This document shows, in pieces, positions 50,077-59,631 of a stretch of 64,000 bases of DNA. Under the pieces are notes generated by a model. The model was not told the DNA's origin. It made no database searches and saw only the letters and a list, made by a program, of their open reading frames with translations. This DNA is from Blastococcus xanthinilyticus (GTDB taxonomy: Bacteria > Actinomycetota > Actinomycetes > Mycobacteriales > Geodermatophilaceae): positions 248,001 to 312,000 of the forward strand of contig NZ_VNHW01000004.1 in the NCBI RefSeq assembly GCF_008124835.1, read 5' to 3'. The number at the start of each line of letters is the position of its first letter. The first letter of the stretch is position 1. The position numbers and the translations under genes are program-made.

Positions 50077-51576
50077 TCAGCGGTAGACGAGCGAGTCGTC
50101 GTCGAGGTCGAGGGCGGGCAGCGCCGTCCGCTCCTCCGCGTACTCCCGCAGGTGGATCCACGGCTCGCGGTCGCCCTGCTTGAACATCCGGTCGGCCGAG
50201 CGCATCACGTAGCCGGAGTTGAAGTTCTCCGGCACGGCCCACGGGCGCAGCGGCATGTCGGCGTCCTGCGGGCGCAGCGTGGGCACGACCGTCGTCGCCC
50301 CGCGCTCCTGCATGCGCGCCAGCAGCCGGCACACGAACTCGCTCACCAGGTCGGCGCGCAGCGTCCAGCTGGCCCGGAAGTACCCGAACACGTAGGCCAT
50401 GTTCGGCACGCCGCTGATCATCAGCCCGCGCCAGGTGACCCGGGAAGGGAAGTCGACCGGCTGGCCGTCGACGGCGAAGGAGACCCCGCCGAAGACGCTG
50501 AGGTCGAACCCGGTCGCCGTCACGACCACGTCGGCCGCCAGCTCCTCCCCCGACGACGTGCGGATCCCGGTCTCGGTGAAGGTGTCGACGGTGTCGGTGA
50601 CGACGGAGGCCTTGCCCTCCCGGATGGCGGTGAACATGTCGCCGTCGGGCAGCAGGGCGAGCCGCTGCTGCCAGGGCCGGTAGCTGGGGTTGAAGTGCTT
50701 GTCGATGTCGAAGCCCTCGGGCAGCTGGGGGCGCATCGACTCGATGAGCAGCTCACGCAGCTCGTCGGGCTGCTCGAAGGACATCCGGGTGATCTCGTCG
50801 CCCTCGGCGATGTAGGCCCGCCGCAGGATCTCGTGCGTCCAGTCGTCCGGGACGTCGAGGGCGCGCAGCGTCTCGGCCAGCTCGTGGGTCTTGGGCCGGG
50901 CGAAGAAGAACGTCGGGGAGCGCTGCAGCATGGTCACGTGGGCCGCGGTGTCGGCGAGCGCGGGGACCAGCGTGGCCGCGGTCGCCCCGGAGCCGATGAC
51001 GACGACCCGCTTGCCGGTGGTCTCCAGGTCGGCCGGCCACTGCTGCGGGTGCACCACCGCGCCGCCGAACCGGTCGAGCCCGGGCCACTGCGGCCGGTAG
51101 GGCCGGTCGTGGTCGTAGTAGCCCTGGCACATCCACAGGAAGTCGGTGGTGAGGCGGACGCTCTCGCCGGTGTCCTCGCGGGTTCCCTCGACGGTCCAGC
51201 GGTGCTCGGCGGAGGACCAGCTCGCCGTCGTGACGCGGTGCCGGTAGCGGATCCGCTCGGCCAGCCCGTCGTCGGCGATCACCTCGTCCAGGTAGGACAG
51301 GATCTCCTCCGACGTCGCGATCGACGCCCCCCGCCAGGGCTTGAACCGGTAGCCGAAGGTGAACAGGTCGCTGTCGGACCGGACGCCGGGGTACCGGTGG
51401 GTCCACCACGTGCCACCCCGGGCATCCAGCGCGTCGAGGATGACGAACGACCGGCCGGGGAACCGCTCCTTCAGGTGGTGGGCGGCGCCGATGCCGGAGA
51501 TCCCGGCGCCCACGATGAGCACGTCGACGTGCTCGGTGGTCGTCCCGGTCGGGCGTTCCTGCGTGGTCGTCGTCAT
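50077..51576 (-). CDS. Baeyer-Villiger-type flavin monooxygenase
   Basis: ATG at 51576 gives 499 residues with two Rossmann sites, IVGAGISGIGAAHHL for FAD and VIGSGATAATLVPAL for NADPH. Between them lies FGGAVVHPQQW, an exact match to FxGxxxHxxxW, the type I Baeyer-Villiger fingerprint. It most resembles the EthA branch that oxidises ketones or thioamides. Coupled with the esterase gene downstream and a divergent AraC regulator, it forms a ketone-degradation unit. Confidence 0.9.
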   Translation of the reverse strand: MTTTTQERPTGTTTEHVDVLIVGAGISGIGAAHHLKERFPGRSFVILDALDARGGTWWTHRYPGVRSDSDLFTFGYRFKPWRGASIATSEEILSYLDEVIADDGLAERIRYRHRVTTASWSSAEHRWTVEGTREDTGESVRLTTDFLWMCQGYYDHDRPYRPQWPGLDRFGGAVVHPQQWPADLETTGKRVVVIGSGATAATLVPALADTAAHVTMLQRSPTFFFARPKTHELAETLRALDVPDDWTHEILRRAYIAEGDEITRMSFEQPDELRELLIESMRPQLPEGFDIDKHFNPSYRPWQQRLALLPDGDMFTAIREGKASVVTDTVDTFTETGIRTSSGEELAADVVVTATGFDLSVFGGVSFAVDGQPVDFPSRVTWRGLMISGVPNMAYVFGYFRASWTLRADLVSEFVCRLLARMQERGATTVVPTLRPQDADMPLRPWAVPENFNSGYVMRSADRMFKQGDREPWIHLREYAEERTALPALDLDDDSLVYR

Positions 51577-51635
51577 GGCGGTGCCCCCTGCTGTCGGCGA
51601 TCCCCTCGACCGGACCGTAGGACCGCGGACGTGGT

Positions 51636-52700
51636 GTGAGCCATGGCACAATCGGTCGCGAATTGAGGAATTCGGCCAACCCCCTGCACGCCGCGGCCCG
51701 CAGCACCGGCAGCGCGGCGCTGATGTGCGCGCTGGCCGAGGAGCACGGGCTGCCGAGGTCGCGGGTGATCGCGGGCACGGGCATCGGCGAGGCCGCGCTG
51801 AGCGATCCTGCCGCGGAGATCACCGCCGAGCAGGAGGCCCGGCTGGTGGCCGCCCTCGCCGCCGCGCTGCCCGAGACCGCCGGCCTGGCGGCCGGGGCGC
51901 GGTACCGGCTGGCCACCTACGGCATCTGGGGCTTCGCGCTGCTGTCCAGCCGCACGCTGCGCGAGGGCCACGAGGTCGGCATGCGGTTCGTCGACCTGAC
52001 CTACGCGCTGACCCGGATCAGTGCCGAGGAGGACGCCGGCGAGCTGACCCTGCACTTCGACGACCTGGACCTGCCCGCCGACGTGCGCCGGTTCGTGCTG
52101 CTCCGGGACGCCGTGGCGGCGCTGCAGCTGTGGCGGGAGTCGCTCGGCCGCCCCGTCGTCCCGCGGCGGGTGGCGCTGCGCCTGCCGGAGCCGGCGGATC
52201 CCGCCCCGTACGAGGAGGCCTTCGGCGTCCGGCCCGCCTTCGCCGCTCCGCGGTCGGTGCTCGTCTTCGACGCCGCGCTGCTCGACCAGCCCCTCCCCCA
52301 GGCAGCCCCGCTCACCGCCGCGCTGTGCGAGGCGCAGTGCCGCGCGCTCCTCGAGGCCCGCGCGTCCCGCCGCGGGATGAGCGGCCGGGTCCGCGACCTG
52401 CTGCTGCGCGACCCCCAGCGGATGCCCGGCCAGGAGGAGGTGGCCGCCGAGCTGCACGTGAGCGTCCGGACCCTGCGCCGGCACCTCGACGAGGAGGGCA
52501 CGAGCTTCCGGGTCGTGGTCGACCAGACCCGGCGGCACCTCGCGGAGGAACTGCTGGTGACCGTGGGGCTCAGCGTCGAGCAGGTCGCCGCGCGGGTCGG
52601 CTACTCCGAGGCCTCGGCGTTCGTGCACGCGTTCCGGCGCTGGCGGGGAGTCAGCCCCCGGCGGTGGGCGGAGTCCGTGCGGGCGGGCGCGCGCGGCTGA
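51636..52700 (+). CDS. AraC family transcriptional regulator
   Basis: The frame from GTG 51636 gives 354 residues; a TTG at 51663 is a possible later start. The N-terminal 200 residues fit the arabinose-permease-type sensing domain of OruR/ArgR-like regulators (YRLATYGIWGFALLSSRTLR). The C-terminal 90 residues hold both AraC helix-turn-helix units: EVAAELHVSVRTLRRHLDEEG and VEQVAARVGYSEASAFVHAFRRW. It is divergent from the monooxygenase-esterase pair with 59 bp between starts, so it probably activates them. Confidence 0.87.
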   Translation: MSHGTIGRELRNSANPLHAAARSTGSAALMCALAEEHGLPRSRVIAGTGIGEAALSDPAAEITAEQEARLVAALAAALPETAGLAAGARYRLATYGIWGFALLSSRTLREGHEVGMRFVDLTYALTRISAEEDAGELTLHFDDLDLPADVRRFVLLRDAVAALQLWRESLGRPVVPRRVALRLPEPADPAPYEEAFGVRPAFAAPRSVLVFDAALLDQPLPQAAPLTAALCEAQCRALLEARASRRGMSGRVRDLLLRDPQRMPGQEEVAAELHVSVRTLRRHLDEEGTSFRVVVDQTRRHLAEELLVTVGLSVEQVAARVGYSEASAFVHAFRRWRGVSPRRWAESVRAGARG

Positions 52701-52753
52701 CACCGCAGCTCTGCCACCTCATTTGTAGCAGCTCCCGGCGCTCCTCATGAGGT

Positions 52754-52764
52754 CGAAATTTTCG
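52754..52764. promoter_or_regulatory. AT-rich near-palindrome upstream of HelR-like gene
   Basis: CGAAA-T-TTTCG is a short inverted repeat in a rare AT-rich patch about 40 bp before the GTG start. It may be part of a promoter or operator. The link to regulation is weak. Confidence 0.3.
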
Positions 52765-52800
52765 GTCTACGGTCGCGGACCTCAGATCGGAGCTGACGCC

Positions 52801-55014
52801 GTGACCACCTTCTCCACCAGCCCGTTCGACCTTCCCGATCGCCTCGCCGCCAAGGCCGACCCCGCCCTGATCACCCGCGACGAGCAGCACTTCGCCGCCG
52901 TCGCCGACAGCCTCGCCGCCGCGACGGCCGAGCTCTCCGCCCGCCTCGCCGCCGAGCGCGCCGCACCCGGCGGCCGTGGCCAGGCGGCGCTGGACCGCGA
53001 CCTGGAGGTCCACCGGCTCACCACCCGCCTGCGCACGCTCCGCCGCTTCGGCCTGGACCTGTGCCTGGGCCGGATCGTGCCCGCCGACGGCGCCGAGCCG
53101 GTCTACATCGGCCGGCTGGGGCTCACCGACGGCGCCGGCCGGCGGCTGCTGGTCGACTGGCGCTCCCCCGCCGCCGAGCCGTTCTTCGGCGCCACCCATG
53201 CCGACCCGATGGGGCTGGCCAGCCGCCGCCGGTACCGCTGGACCCGCGGGCGGATCACCGACTACTGGGACGAGGTGTTCGGCCCCGACGGCGTCGAGGG
53301 GCACGCCGCGCTCGACGACCAGTCGGCCTTCCTCGCCAGCCTGGGGGGCACCCGGACCGACCGGATGCGCGACGTGCTCGGCACCATCCAGGCCGACCAG
53401 GACGCCGTCATCCGCGCCGGTTCCCGTGGCGTGCTCGTCGTCGACGGCGGGCCCGGCACGGGCAAGACCGTCGTGGCCCTGCACCGCACCGCCTACCTCC
53501 TCTACGCCGACCCGCGGCTCGGTCCGCAGCGCGGCGGGGTGCTGTTCGTGGGCCCGCACGAGCCCTACCTCGCCTACGTCGCCGACGTCCTGCCCAGCCT
53601 CGGGGAGGAGGGGGTGCGGACCTGCACCCTGCGCGACCTGGTCCCCGAGGGGGCGGCGGCCGCGGAAGAGCGGGACCCCGACGTGGCCCGGCTCAAGGCG
53701 TCGGCGGACCTGGTCGGCGCGATCGAGGCGGCGGTCCGGTTCTACGAGGAGCCACCCCGGACGGCGATGACCGTCGAGACGCCGTGGGCCACCCTCCGGC
53801 TGGACGCCGGCGACTGGGCCGAGGCCTTCGACGCACCCGAGCCCGGCACGCCGCACAACGAGGCCCGCGACCAGGTGTGGGAGGCGCTCGTGCGCATCCT
53901 GGTCGACGAGCTTCCCAGCGGCCTCGACGACGTGGACGACGACGCCTCCGGCGAGGAGCAGTTCGACGCGTACGGGATCGCCGCGCAGGACCCGCATGCG
54001 GCGTACCGGCGGGCCCTGGCCGCGAACCGGGCGCTCGGAGAAGCCTTCGGCCGGGCGTGGCCGCTGCTCGAGCCGGCCGACCTCGTCGCCGACCTGTGGT
54101 CGGTGCCGGCCTACCTGCGCAGGTGCGCACCGTGGCTCACCGACGAGGAGGTCGCGGTGCTGCAGCGCGCGGACCCGGACGGGTGGACGGTGTCCGACCT
54201 GCCGCTCCTGGACGCCGCGCGGCAGCGGCTCGGCGACCCGGAGGTGTCCCGGCGTCGCCGACGGCAGGAGGCCGCGGCAGCCGCGGACCGCGCCCGGATG
54301 TCCGACGTCGTGGACCTCCTGATCGCCGACGACGACTCCGACCTCGGGGTGATGTCGATGCTGCGCGGGCAGGACCTGCGCGGCGCACTCGTCGACGAGG
54401 CCGCACTGCCCGGCGCCGTCCCCGACCGGCTCGCCGGACCGTTCGCGCACGTCGTCGTGGACGAGGCGCAGGAGCTGACCGACGCGGAGTGGCGGATGCT
54501 GCTGGCGCGCTGCCCGTCCCGCAGCTTCACCGTCGTCGGCGACCGGGCGCAGGCCAGGCACGGGTTCGACAGGTCGTGGCGCGCCCGCCTCGCGCGCATC
54601 GGCCTGGACGAGGTGGCGGTCGCCTCCCTGACCGTCAACTACCGGACCCCGGCCGAGGTCATGGCCGAGGCCGAGCCGGTCATCCGCGCGGCGCTGCCCG
54701 ACGCGAACGTGCCGACGTCGGTTCGCCGCAGCGGCATCCCCGTCCGCTACGGCTCGGTCGCCGAGCTCGGCCCGGTCGTCGACGCGTGGCTGGCCGGGCA
54801 CGCCGAGGGCACCGCCTGCGTGATCGGCGCCCCCGGCTTCCCGGCGGCCGACCGCGTCCGGTCGCTGACCCCGGTCCTGGCGAAAGGGCTGGAGTTCGAC
54901 CTCGTGGTCCTGGTCGACCCCGGCGCCTTCGGCGGGGGCATCGAGGGGGCGGTCGACCGCTACGTCGCGATGACCCGGACGACGCAGCAGCTCGTCGTCC
55001 TCACCAGCGCCTGA
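52801..55014 (+). CDS. HelD/HelR-type RNA polymerase recycling motor (UvrD-like superfamily 1)
   Basis: GTG at 52801 has GGAG eight bases upstream and is preferred over the ATG at 52747; it gives 737 residues. An N-terminal coiled segment (LAAATAELSARLAAERA), then VDWRSPAAEPFF, then the Walker A VVDGGPGTGKTVVAL near 216, the Walker B HVVVDEAQELTD near 550, VASLTVNYRTPAEV and YVAMTRTTQQLVVLTS near the end match actinobacterial HelD. HelD proteins pull stalled RNA polymerase off DNA, and the HelR subgroup protects it from rifamycins. Which subgroup this is cannot be settled by eye. No rifamycin-associated element was recognised upstream. Confidence 0.85.
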   Translation: MTTFSTSPFDLPDRLAAKADPALITRDEQHFAAVADSLAAATAELSARLAAERAAPGGRGQAALDRDLEVHRLTTRLRTLRRFGLDLCLGRIVPADGAEPVYIGRLGLTDGAGRRLLVDWRSPAAEPFFGATHADPMGLASRRRYRWTRGRITDYWDEVFGPDGVEGHAALDDQSAFLASLGGTRTDRMRDVLGTIQADQDAVIRAGSRGVLVVDGGPGTGKTVVALHRTAYLLYADPRLGPQRGGVLFVGPHEPYLAYVADVLPSLGEEGVRTCTLRDLVPEGAAAAEERDPDVARLKASADLVGAIEAAVRFYEEPPRTAMTVETPWATLRLDAGDWAEAFDAPEPGTPHNEARDQVWEALVRILVDELPSGLDDVDDDASGEEQFDAYGIAAQDPHAAYRRALAANRALGEAFGRAWPLLEPADLVADLWSVPAYLRRCAPWLTDEEVAVLQRADPDGWTVSDLPLLDAARQRLGDPEVSRRRRRQEAAAAADRARMSDVVDLLIADDDSDLGVMSMLRGQDLRGALVDEAALPGAVPDRLAGPFAHVVVDEAQELTDAEWRMLLARCPSRSFTVVGDRAQARHGFDRSWRARLARIGLDEVAVASLTVNYRTPAEVMAEAEPVIRAALPDANVPTSVRRSGIPVRYGSVAELGPVVDAWLAGHAEGTACVIGAPGFPAADRVRSLTPVLAKGLEFDLVVLVDPGAFGGGIEGAVDRYVAMTRTTQQLVVLTSA

Positions 55015-55075
55015 CCACTACGCTTCGTCCAGCCCGGGGGCCGCGGCAGGACCCGGTGTCGACAGGAGGACGTCG

Positions 55076-56611
55076 GTGACGCTCACGGTGGCCCGGCTGC
55101 TGGCCGACCGGCGGCTGGGGCTGACCCTCGTCGGCGGTGCCGCCGGGGCGGACCGGCCGATCACGTGGGCGCACGCCATCGAGCTCGAGGACCCGACGCC
55201 GTGGCTCAGCGGCGGCGAGCTGGTGATGACGACCGGGCTCCGGCTGCCCGGGGAGCCCGACGCGCAGCGCGCCTACCTCCGCCGGCTCGGCGCGAAGGGC
55301 GCCACGGCGCTCGCGCTCGACACCGGGACGGTGCACTCCGCCGTCCCGGAGGCCCTCCGGCTGGAGGGCGACGCCCTCGGGCTCCCGGTCCTCGCGGTGG
55401 CCGGGGAGGTCCCGTTCATCGCGATCGGCCGGGCGGTCGCCGACGCCCTGGCCGCGGCGGACGTCACGGCCGCCAAGCGGGTCGCCGACCAGCAGCACCG
55501 GCTCGCGCGCGCCGCGCTGGGCGGCGGCATCCCCGCGGTGGTCGACGCGCTGGCCGGCGCGCTGGAGGCCGACGTGGTGGTGCTGGACGCGCACGACGCC
55601 GTCCTGGCCTCGGCGTCCCGGGACCGCGAGGACGCCTCCCGCGCGGCACGGGACCTGCTCGCCCGCCGGCGCTCCCGCCGGCGCGCCGCGAGCGGCGTCC
55701 ACGCCGACGCGGACGGCCACCTGACCAGCCAGGTGCTGGGCGTGGCCGGGGTCGGCCGCGGTGAGGTGCTGGTCGGCACCCGGGACGCGCTGCACGCCAC
55801 CCAGCGGCTCCTGGTCAACCACGCGGTCTCGCTGATCGCGATCGAGCTGGAGAAGCCCGCCGCGGTGCTGACGGTGGAGCGCCGGCTGCGCTCGGCGGTC
55901 CTGCGGGCCCTGCTGAGCGGCGTGCTGGGCAGCGACCTGACCCAGCTGCGGTACTTCGGCCTCGATCCCGATGCCCCCGTCGTCGCGCTGGCGGTGGTGG
56001 ACGCGGGGCCGCTGCTCCCCGCCGAGGAGCTGCTCGACGACGTCCTCGCCGCGACCGGCCTGCCCTACCTGGCCACCTCCGCGGACGGGGCGCTGATCGT
56101 CCTCCTGCCGGCCGAGGCCGCCGACCGGACGCCGGAGCAGGTGTGCGCGGAGCTCCGCCGGGGCCTCGGCCGGCCGCTCGGCGGGGGGCTGGGCTCCGCG
56201 GCCGCGCTGGGCGAGGCGGGAACCAGCCGGCAGCAGGCGCTGGCGGCCGCGCGGGCGGGGCGGGGCGGCGGCCGCGAGCTGCTCCGGTTCGCCGAGCTCA
56301 GCACCTACGACCTGCTGCTCGGCGGCCAGAGCCGGGAGGCCCTCGCCGCGGTGGCGTCGGCCGCCCTGGGTCCGCTGGAGAGCTACGACGCCGCGCGGAA
56401 CGGGGAGCTGGTGCGGTCGCTGGAGGCGTTCCTCTCCCACAACGGCCAGTGGGAGGCCGCCGCGGCCGCGATCGAGGTGCACCGGCACACGATGCGCAAC
56501 CGCATGGCCAAGGTGGCCGCCCTGCTGGGCCGGGACGTCGAGTCCGCCCACGTGCGCGCCGAGCTGTGGCTGGCCGTGAAGGCCCGCGAGCTGGTGCAGC
56601 TCGGCGGCTGA
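55076..56611 (+). CDS. PucR family transcriptional regulator
   Basis: GTG at 55076 has AGGAGG upstream and gives 511 residues. The N-terminal 120 residues are the PucR sensing domain (GADRPITWAHAIELEDPTPW, GGELVMTTGLRLP). A GGDEF-like middle part follows, then the C-terminal HTH_30 (AAIEVHRHTMRNRMAKVAALLG). PucR proteins usually control nitrogen-compound catabolism. It converges on the lysine operon, ending 25 bp from the DavD-like stop, and is the best candidate for its regulator. Confidence 0.88.
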   Translation: MTLTVARLLADRRLGLTLVGGAAGADRPITWAHAIELEDPTPWLSGGELVMTTGLRLPGEPDAQRAYLRRLGAKGATALALDTGTVHSAVPEALRLEGDALGLPVLAVAGEVPFIAIGRAVADALAAADVTAAKRVADQQHRLARAALGGGIPAVVDALAGALEADVVVLDAHDAVLASASRDREDASRAARDLLARRRSRRRAASGVHADADGHLTSQVLGVAGVGRGEVLVGTRDALHATQRLLVNHAVSLIAIELEKPAAVLTVERRLRSAVLRALLSGVLGSDLTQLRYFGLDPDAPVVALAVVDAGPLLPAEELLDDVLAATGLPYLATSADGALIVLLPAEAADRTPEQVCAELRRGLGRPLGGGLGSAAALGEAGTSRQQALAAARAGRGGGRELLRFAELSTYDLLLGGQSREALAAVASAALGPLESYDAARNGELVRSLEAFLSHNGQWEAAAAAIEVHRHTMRNRMAKVAALLGRDVESAHVRAELWLAVKARELVQLGG

Positions 56612-56636
56612 GGAGGCGCCCGGCGGGCCCGCGGCG

Positions 56637-58118
56637 TCAGGCCGGGCGTCCGCCGCGGAGGTAGACCGTCGTGGTGTGCGTGAAGAACTCCCGGGAGGCC
56701 CGGCCCTGCTCCTTGGGGCCGTAGCCACTGCCCTTGGCGCCGCCGAAGGGCACGTGCGGATCGGCTCCCGCGGTCTCGGAGTTCACGTGCAGGATGCCCA
56801 CGTCGAGCTCGACGACCGACTCCAGCGCCCGGCCGAGGTCGTTGGTGAAGACGGCGGCGGACAGCCCGTACTCCCCGTCGTTCGCCAGCGCGAACGCCTC
56901 CTGGGCGTCCCGGGCGCGCACGACGCCCACGACGGGGCCGAAGAGCTCCTCGCGCCAGACGGCCAGGTCGGTCGAGGGCAGCTCGAGCACGGTGGGCGGC
57001 ACGAAGTACCCAGCAGCGAGGTCGCCACCGGGGTACGGGGACGCCCCCGCCAGCGGGGTCGCGCCCTGGCCCACGGCGTCCTCGATCCCCTGGTGCACGG
57101 TGGCCCGCGCCGACGCGCTGACCAGCGGTCCCATCTGGGTGGCGGGGTCGACGGCGTCGCCCACCACCAGCGACTGCGTGCGGCGGGCGAACTCCGCCAG
57201 GAACTCCCCGGCGATGCCGTCCTCCACGATCAGCCGGGAGGTGGCGGTGCACTTCTGCCCGGTCGAGCGGAACGCGCCGAGCAGCACCTGCTCGACGGCG
57301 AGCCCGAGGTCGGCGTCGGCCAGGACGACGGCCGGGTTCTTGCCGCCCATCTCTGCCTGGACCGGGACCCCCCGCGCGGCGCAGGAGGCCGCGATCGCCC
57401 GCCCCACCCCGGTGGAGCCGGTGAAGGTGATCCCGGAGATGCCAGGGTGGTCGACCAGCCGGCTCCCCGTGGCGCCGTCCCCGGCCAGGAGGTTCAGCAC
57501 GCCCGGCGGCAGGCCGGCCTCCTGCAGCGCCTGGGCCAGCCGCATCGCCAGGAGCGGGACCAGGCTCGCCGGCTTCCACACCACGGTGTTGCCGTGGGAG
57601 AGCGCGGGGGCGATCTTCCAGGCCGGGATGGCGATCGGGAAGTTGAACGGCGTGATGACCCCGACGACACCGAGCGGCCGGCGGGTCACCAGCACCCGCT
57701 CGCCGCGCCGCGGCGAGGAGTACATCTCCCCCGCCTCCCGGTCGGCCTCACCCGCGCAGTAGCGGAGGATCTGCGCCGCCCGCAGGACCTCCCCGACCCC
57801 CTCGGCCCGGGTCTTGCCCTCCTCGGCGGCGAGCTCGTACCCCCACGCCTCGGCCGACTGCTCGACGGCCGCCGCGGCCCGGACGAGGACGGCGGCCCGC
57901 TCGTGGTGCGGGGTGCGCGCCCAGCCCGGCAGCGCCCGGGCGGCGGCGGCCACGGCCTCGTCGACCTCCGCCTGACCGGCCAGCGCCCCGGCCCCGACGA
58001 CGCTGTCCGGCCGGGACGGGTTGGTCGAGGTGAACTCCTCGCCCCGGCCGTCCTGCCAGCGGCCGTCCACGAGGTTCTTCAGCTGCACGCCGGCGCCGTC
58101 GTCCACCGTTGCGGTCAT
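56637..58118 (-). CDS. davD: Aldehyde dehydrogenase, glutarate-semialdehyde dehydrogenase (DavD) likely
   Basis: ATG at 58118 gives 493 residues with the full aldehyde dehydrogenase set: VITPFNFPIAIPAWKIAPAL, ITFTGSTGVGRAIA, VQAEMGGKNPAVVL with the general-base Glu, FRSTGQKCTATSR with the catalytic Cys and REELFGPVVGVVRA. Family membership is certain. The substrate is inferred from position as last gene after davB, davA and the transaminase: oxidation of glutarate semialdehyde to glutarate. Succinate semialdehyde or other acids cannot be excluded. Confidence 0.82.
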   Translation of the reverse strand: MTATVDDGAGVQLKNLVDGRWQDGRGEEFTSTNPSRPDSVVGAGALAGQAEVDEAVAAAARALPGWARTPHHERAAVLVRAAAAVEQSAEAWGYELAAEEGKTRAEGVGEVLRAAQILRYCAGEADREAGEMYSSPRRGERVLVTRRPLGVVGVITPFNFPIAIPAWKIAPALSHGNTVVWKPASLVPLLAMRLAQALQEAGLPPGVLNLLAGDGATGSRLVDHPGISGITFTGSTGVGRAIAASCAARGVPVQAEMGGKNPAVVLADADLGLAVEQVLLGAFRSTGQKCTATSRLIVEDGIAGEFLAEFARRTQSLVVGDAVDPATQMGPLVSASARATVHQGIEDAVGQGATPLAGASPYPGGDLAAGYFVPPTVLELPSTDLAVWREELFGPVVGVVRARDAQEAFALANDGEYGLSAAVFTNDLGRALESVVELDVGILHVNSETAGADPHVPFGGAKGSGYGPKEQGRASREFFTHTTTVYLRGGRPA

Positions 58119-58159
58119 GTCGCTCTCCTGGGGTGTCGTGCCGGGATGCGGGCGGGGGG

Positions 58160-59521
58160 TCAGAGCGTCGCGAAGGCCTCGGTGAGGATGTCCAGGCCCT
58201 CGGCGAGGAGGTGCTCGGGCATCACCAGCGGCGGCAGGAACCGCAGCACGTTGCCGTAGGTCCCGGCCGACAGCACCAGCAGCCCGCGCTCCTGGCAGTA
58301 CCGGATGACCTGGGCGACGGCGGCCGGGTCCGGCTCCGTCGTGCCGGGCCGGACCAGCTCGACGGCGATCATGGCGCCGCGGCCGCGCACGTCACCGATC
58401 ACCGGGTTGCCGTCGGCGATCCCGGTGAGGCGGGCGAGGAAGCGGTCACCGATGACGCGGGCGCGCTCCACCAGGCCCTCGGCCTCGATCGTCTCGATGA
58501 CCCCCAGCGCGGCGGCGCAGGCCGCGGGGTTGCCGCTGTAGGTGCCGCCGATGCCGCCGGGGTGGACGGCGTCCATGATCTCGGCGCGGCCGGTGACGGC
58601 GGCCAGCGGCAGCCCGCCGGCCAGCCCCTTCGCCGTGGTGATCAGGTCGGGGGCGAGACCCTCGTGCTCGGAGGCGAACATGTCGCCGGTGCGGGCGAAG
58701 CCGGTCTGCACCTCGTCGGCCACGAACAGGATCCCGCGCTCGCGGCAGAACTCCGCCACCGCGGGCAGGAAGCCCTCCGGGGGGACGATGAACCCGCCCT
58801 CGCCCTGGATCGGCTCGATCACCACGCAGGCGATCTGGTCGGCCCCCACCTGCACGTCGACCAGGTCGCGCAGGGCCGCCATCGCCTGCTCGGCGGCCCG
58901 CTCACGACCACCCGGCGCCCGGAAGGGATAGGCCATGGGCGCGCGGTGCACCTCGGCGGTGAACGGGCCGAAGTCCTTCTTGTACGGGTTGTTCTTCGCC
59001 GTCATGGCCATCGTCAGCAGCGTGCGCCCGTGGTAGGCGTGGTCGAAGACCACGACACCGGGCCGGCCGGTCGCGGCGCGGGCGTACTTCACGGCGTTCT
59101 CCACGGCCTCCGCGCCGGAGTTGAACAGCGCGGTGCGCTTGACGTGGTCGCCCGGGGTCAGCCGGTTCAGCGCCTCGCAGACCTCGACGTAGCCCTCGTA
59201 GGGGTTGACGAGGAAGCAGGTGTGGGTGAACTGGCGCAGCTGCTCGACGGCCCGCTCCACGACGCGGGACGCGCTGTTGCCGACGCTGGTCACGGCGATG
59301 CCGCTGCCGAAGTCGATGAAGCTGTTGCCGTCGACGTCCACCAGCACGCCACCGCCGGCGGCGGCGGCGAAGACGGGCTGCCCGCTGACGATGCCGGCCG
59401 GCAGTGCCTGCGCGCGCCGGGCCGCGAGCTCCAGGCTGCGCGGGCCCGGGATCGCGGTGACCAGCCGCCGGACCTGCTCGAGCTGCGGTCCGCCGGCCGC
59501 GGGTGCTTCGACGACGCTCAC
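58160..59521 (-). CDS. davT: Class III omega-aminotransferase, 5-aminovalerate/4-aminobutyrate transaminase
   Basis: GTG at 59521, with GAGGAGG upstream, gives 453 residues. LFNSGAEAVENAVKYAR binds the cofactor phosphate, FDHAYHGRTLLTMAMTA and VVIEPIQGEGGFIVPP are GabT signatures, VADEVQTGFARTGDMF holds the pyridoxal Asp, and TTAKGLAGGLPLAAVTGR the Schiff-base Lys. GabT and DavT are indistinguishable by eye; the adjacent davA and davB genes favour 5-aminovalerate as substrate, giving glutarate semialdehyde and glutamate. Confidence 0.85.
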   Translation of the reverse strand: MSVVEAPAAGGPQLEQVRRLVTAIPGPRSLELAARRAQALPAGIVSGQPVFAAAAGGGVLVDVDGNSFIDFGSGIAVTSVGNSASRVVERAVEQLRQFTHTCFLVNPYEGYVEVCEALNRLTPGDHVKRTALFNSGAEAVENAVKYARAATGRPGVVVFDHAYHGRTLLTMAMTAKNNPYKKDFGPFTAEVHRAPMAYPFRAPGGRERAAEQAMAALRDLVDVQVGADQIACVVIEPIQGEGGFIVPPEGFLPAVAEFCRERGILFVADEVQTGFARTGDMFASEHEGLAPDLITTAKGLAGGLPLAAVTGRAEIMDAVHPGGIGGTYSGNPAACAAALGVIETIEAEGLVERARVIGDRFLARLTGIADGNPVIGDVRGRGAMIAVELVRPGTTEPDPAAVAQVIRYCQERGLLVLSAGTYGNVLRFLPPLVMPEHLLAEGLDILTEAFATL

Positions 59522-59631
59522 GGTGTCCTCCTCAGGGCTGCCTGCCCGGGACGCTAGGAGGGCGGCGCACCGCTGTCCATGGACGCGGTGGACAACTGGC
59601 CCGTCCGGGCTGGCCGCCGTGGACCGTTCGC

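Noticed and set aside
52701-52800. Rifamycin-associated element upstream of the HelR-like gene
   Set aside because: No long GC-rich palindrome of that type is present; only a short AT-rich inverted repeat was found.
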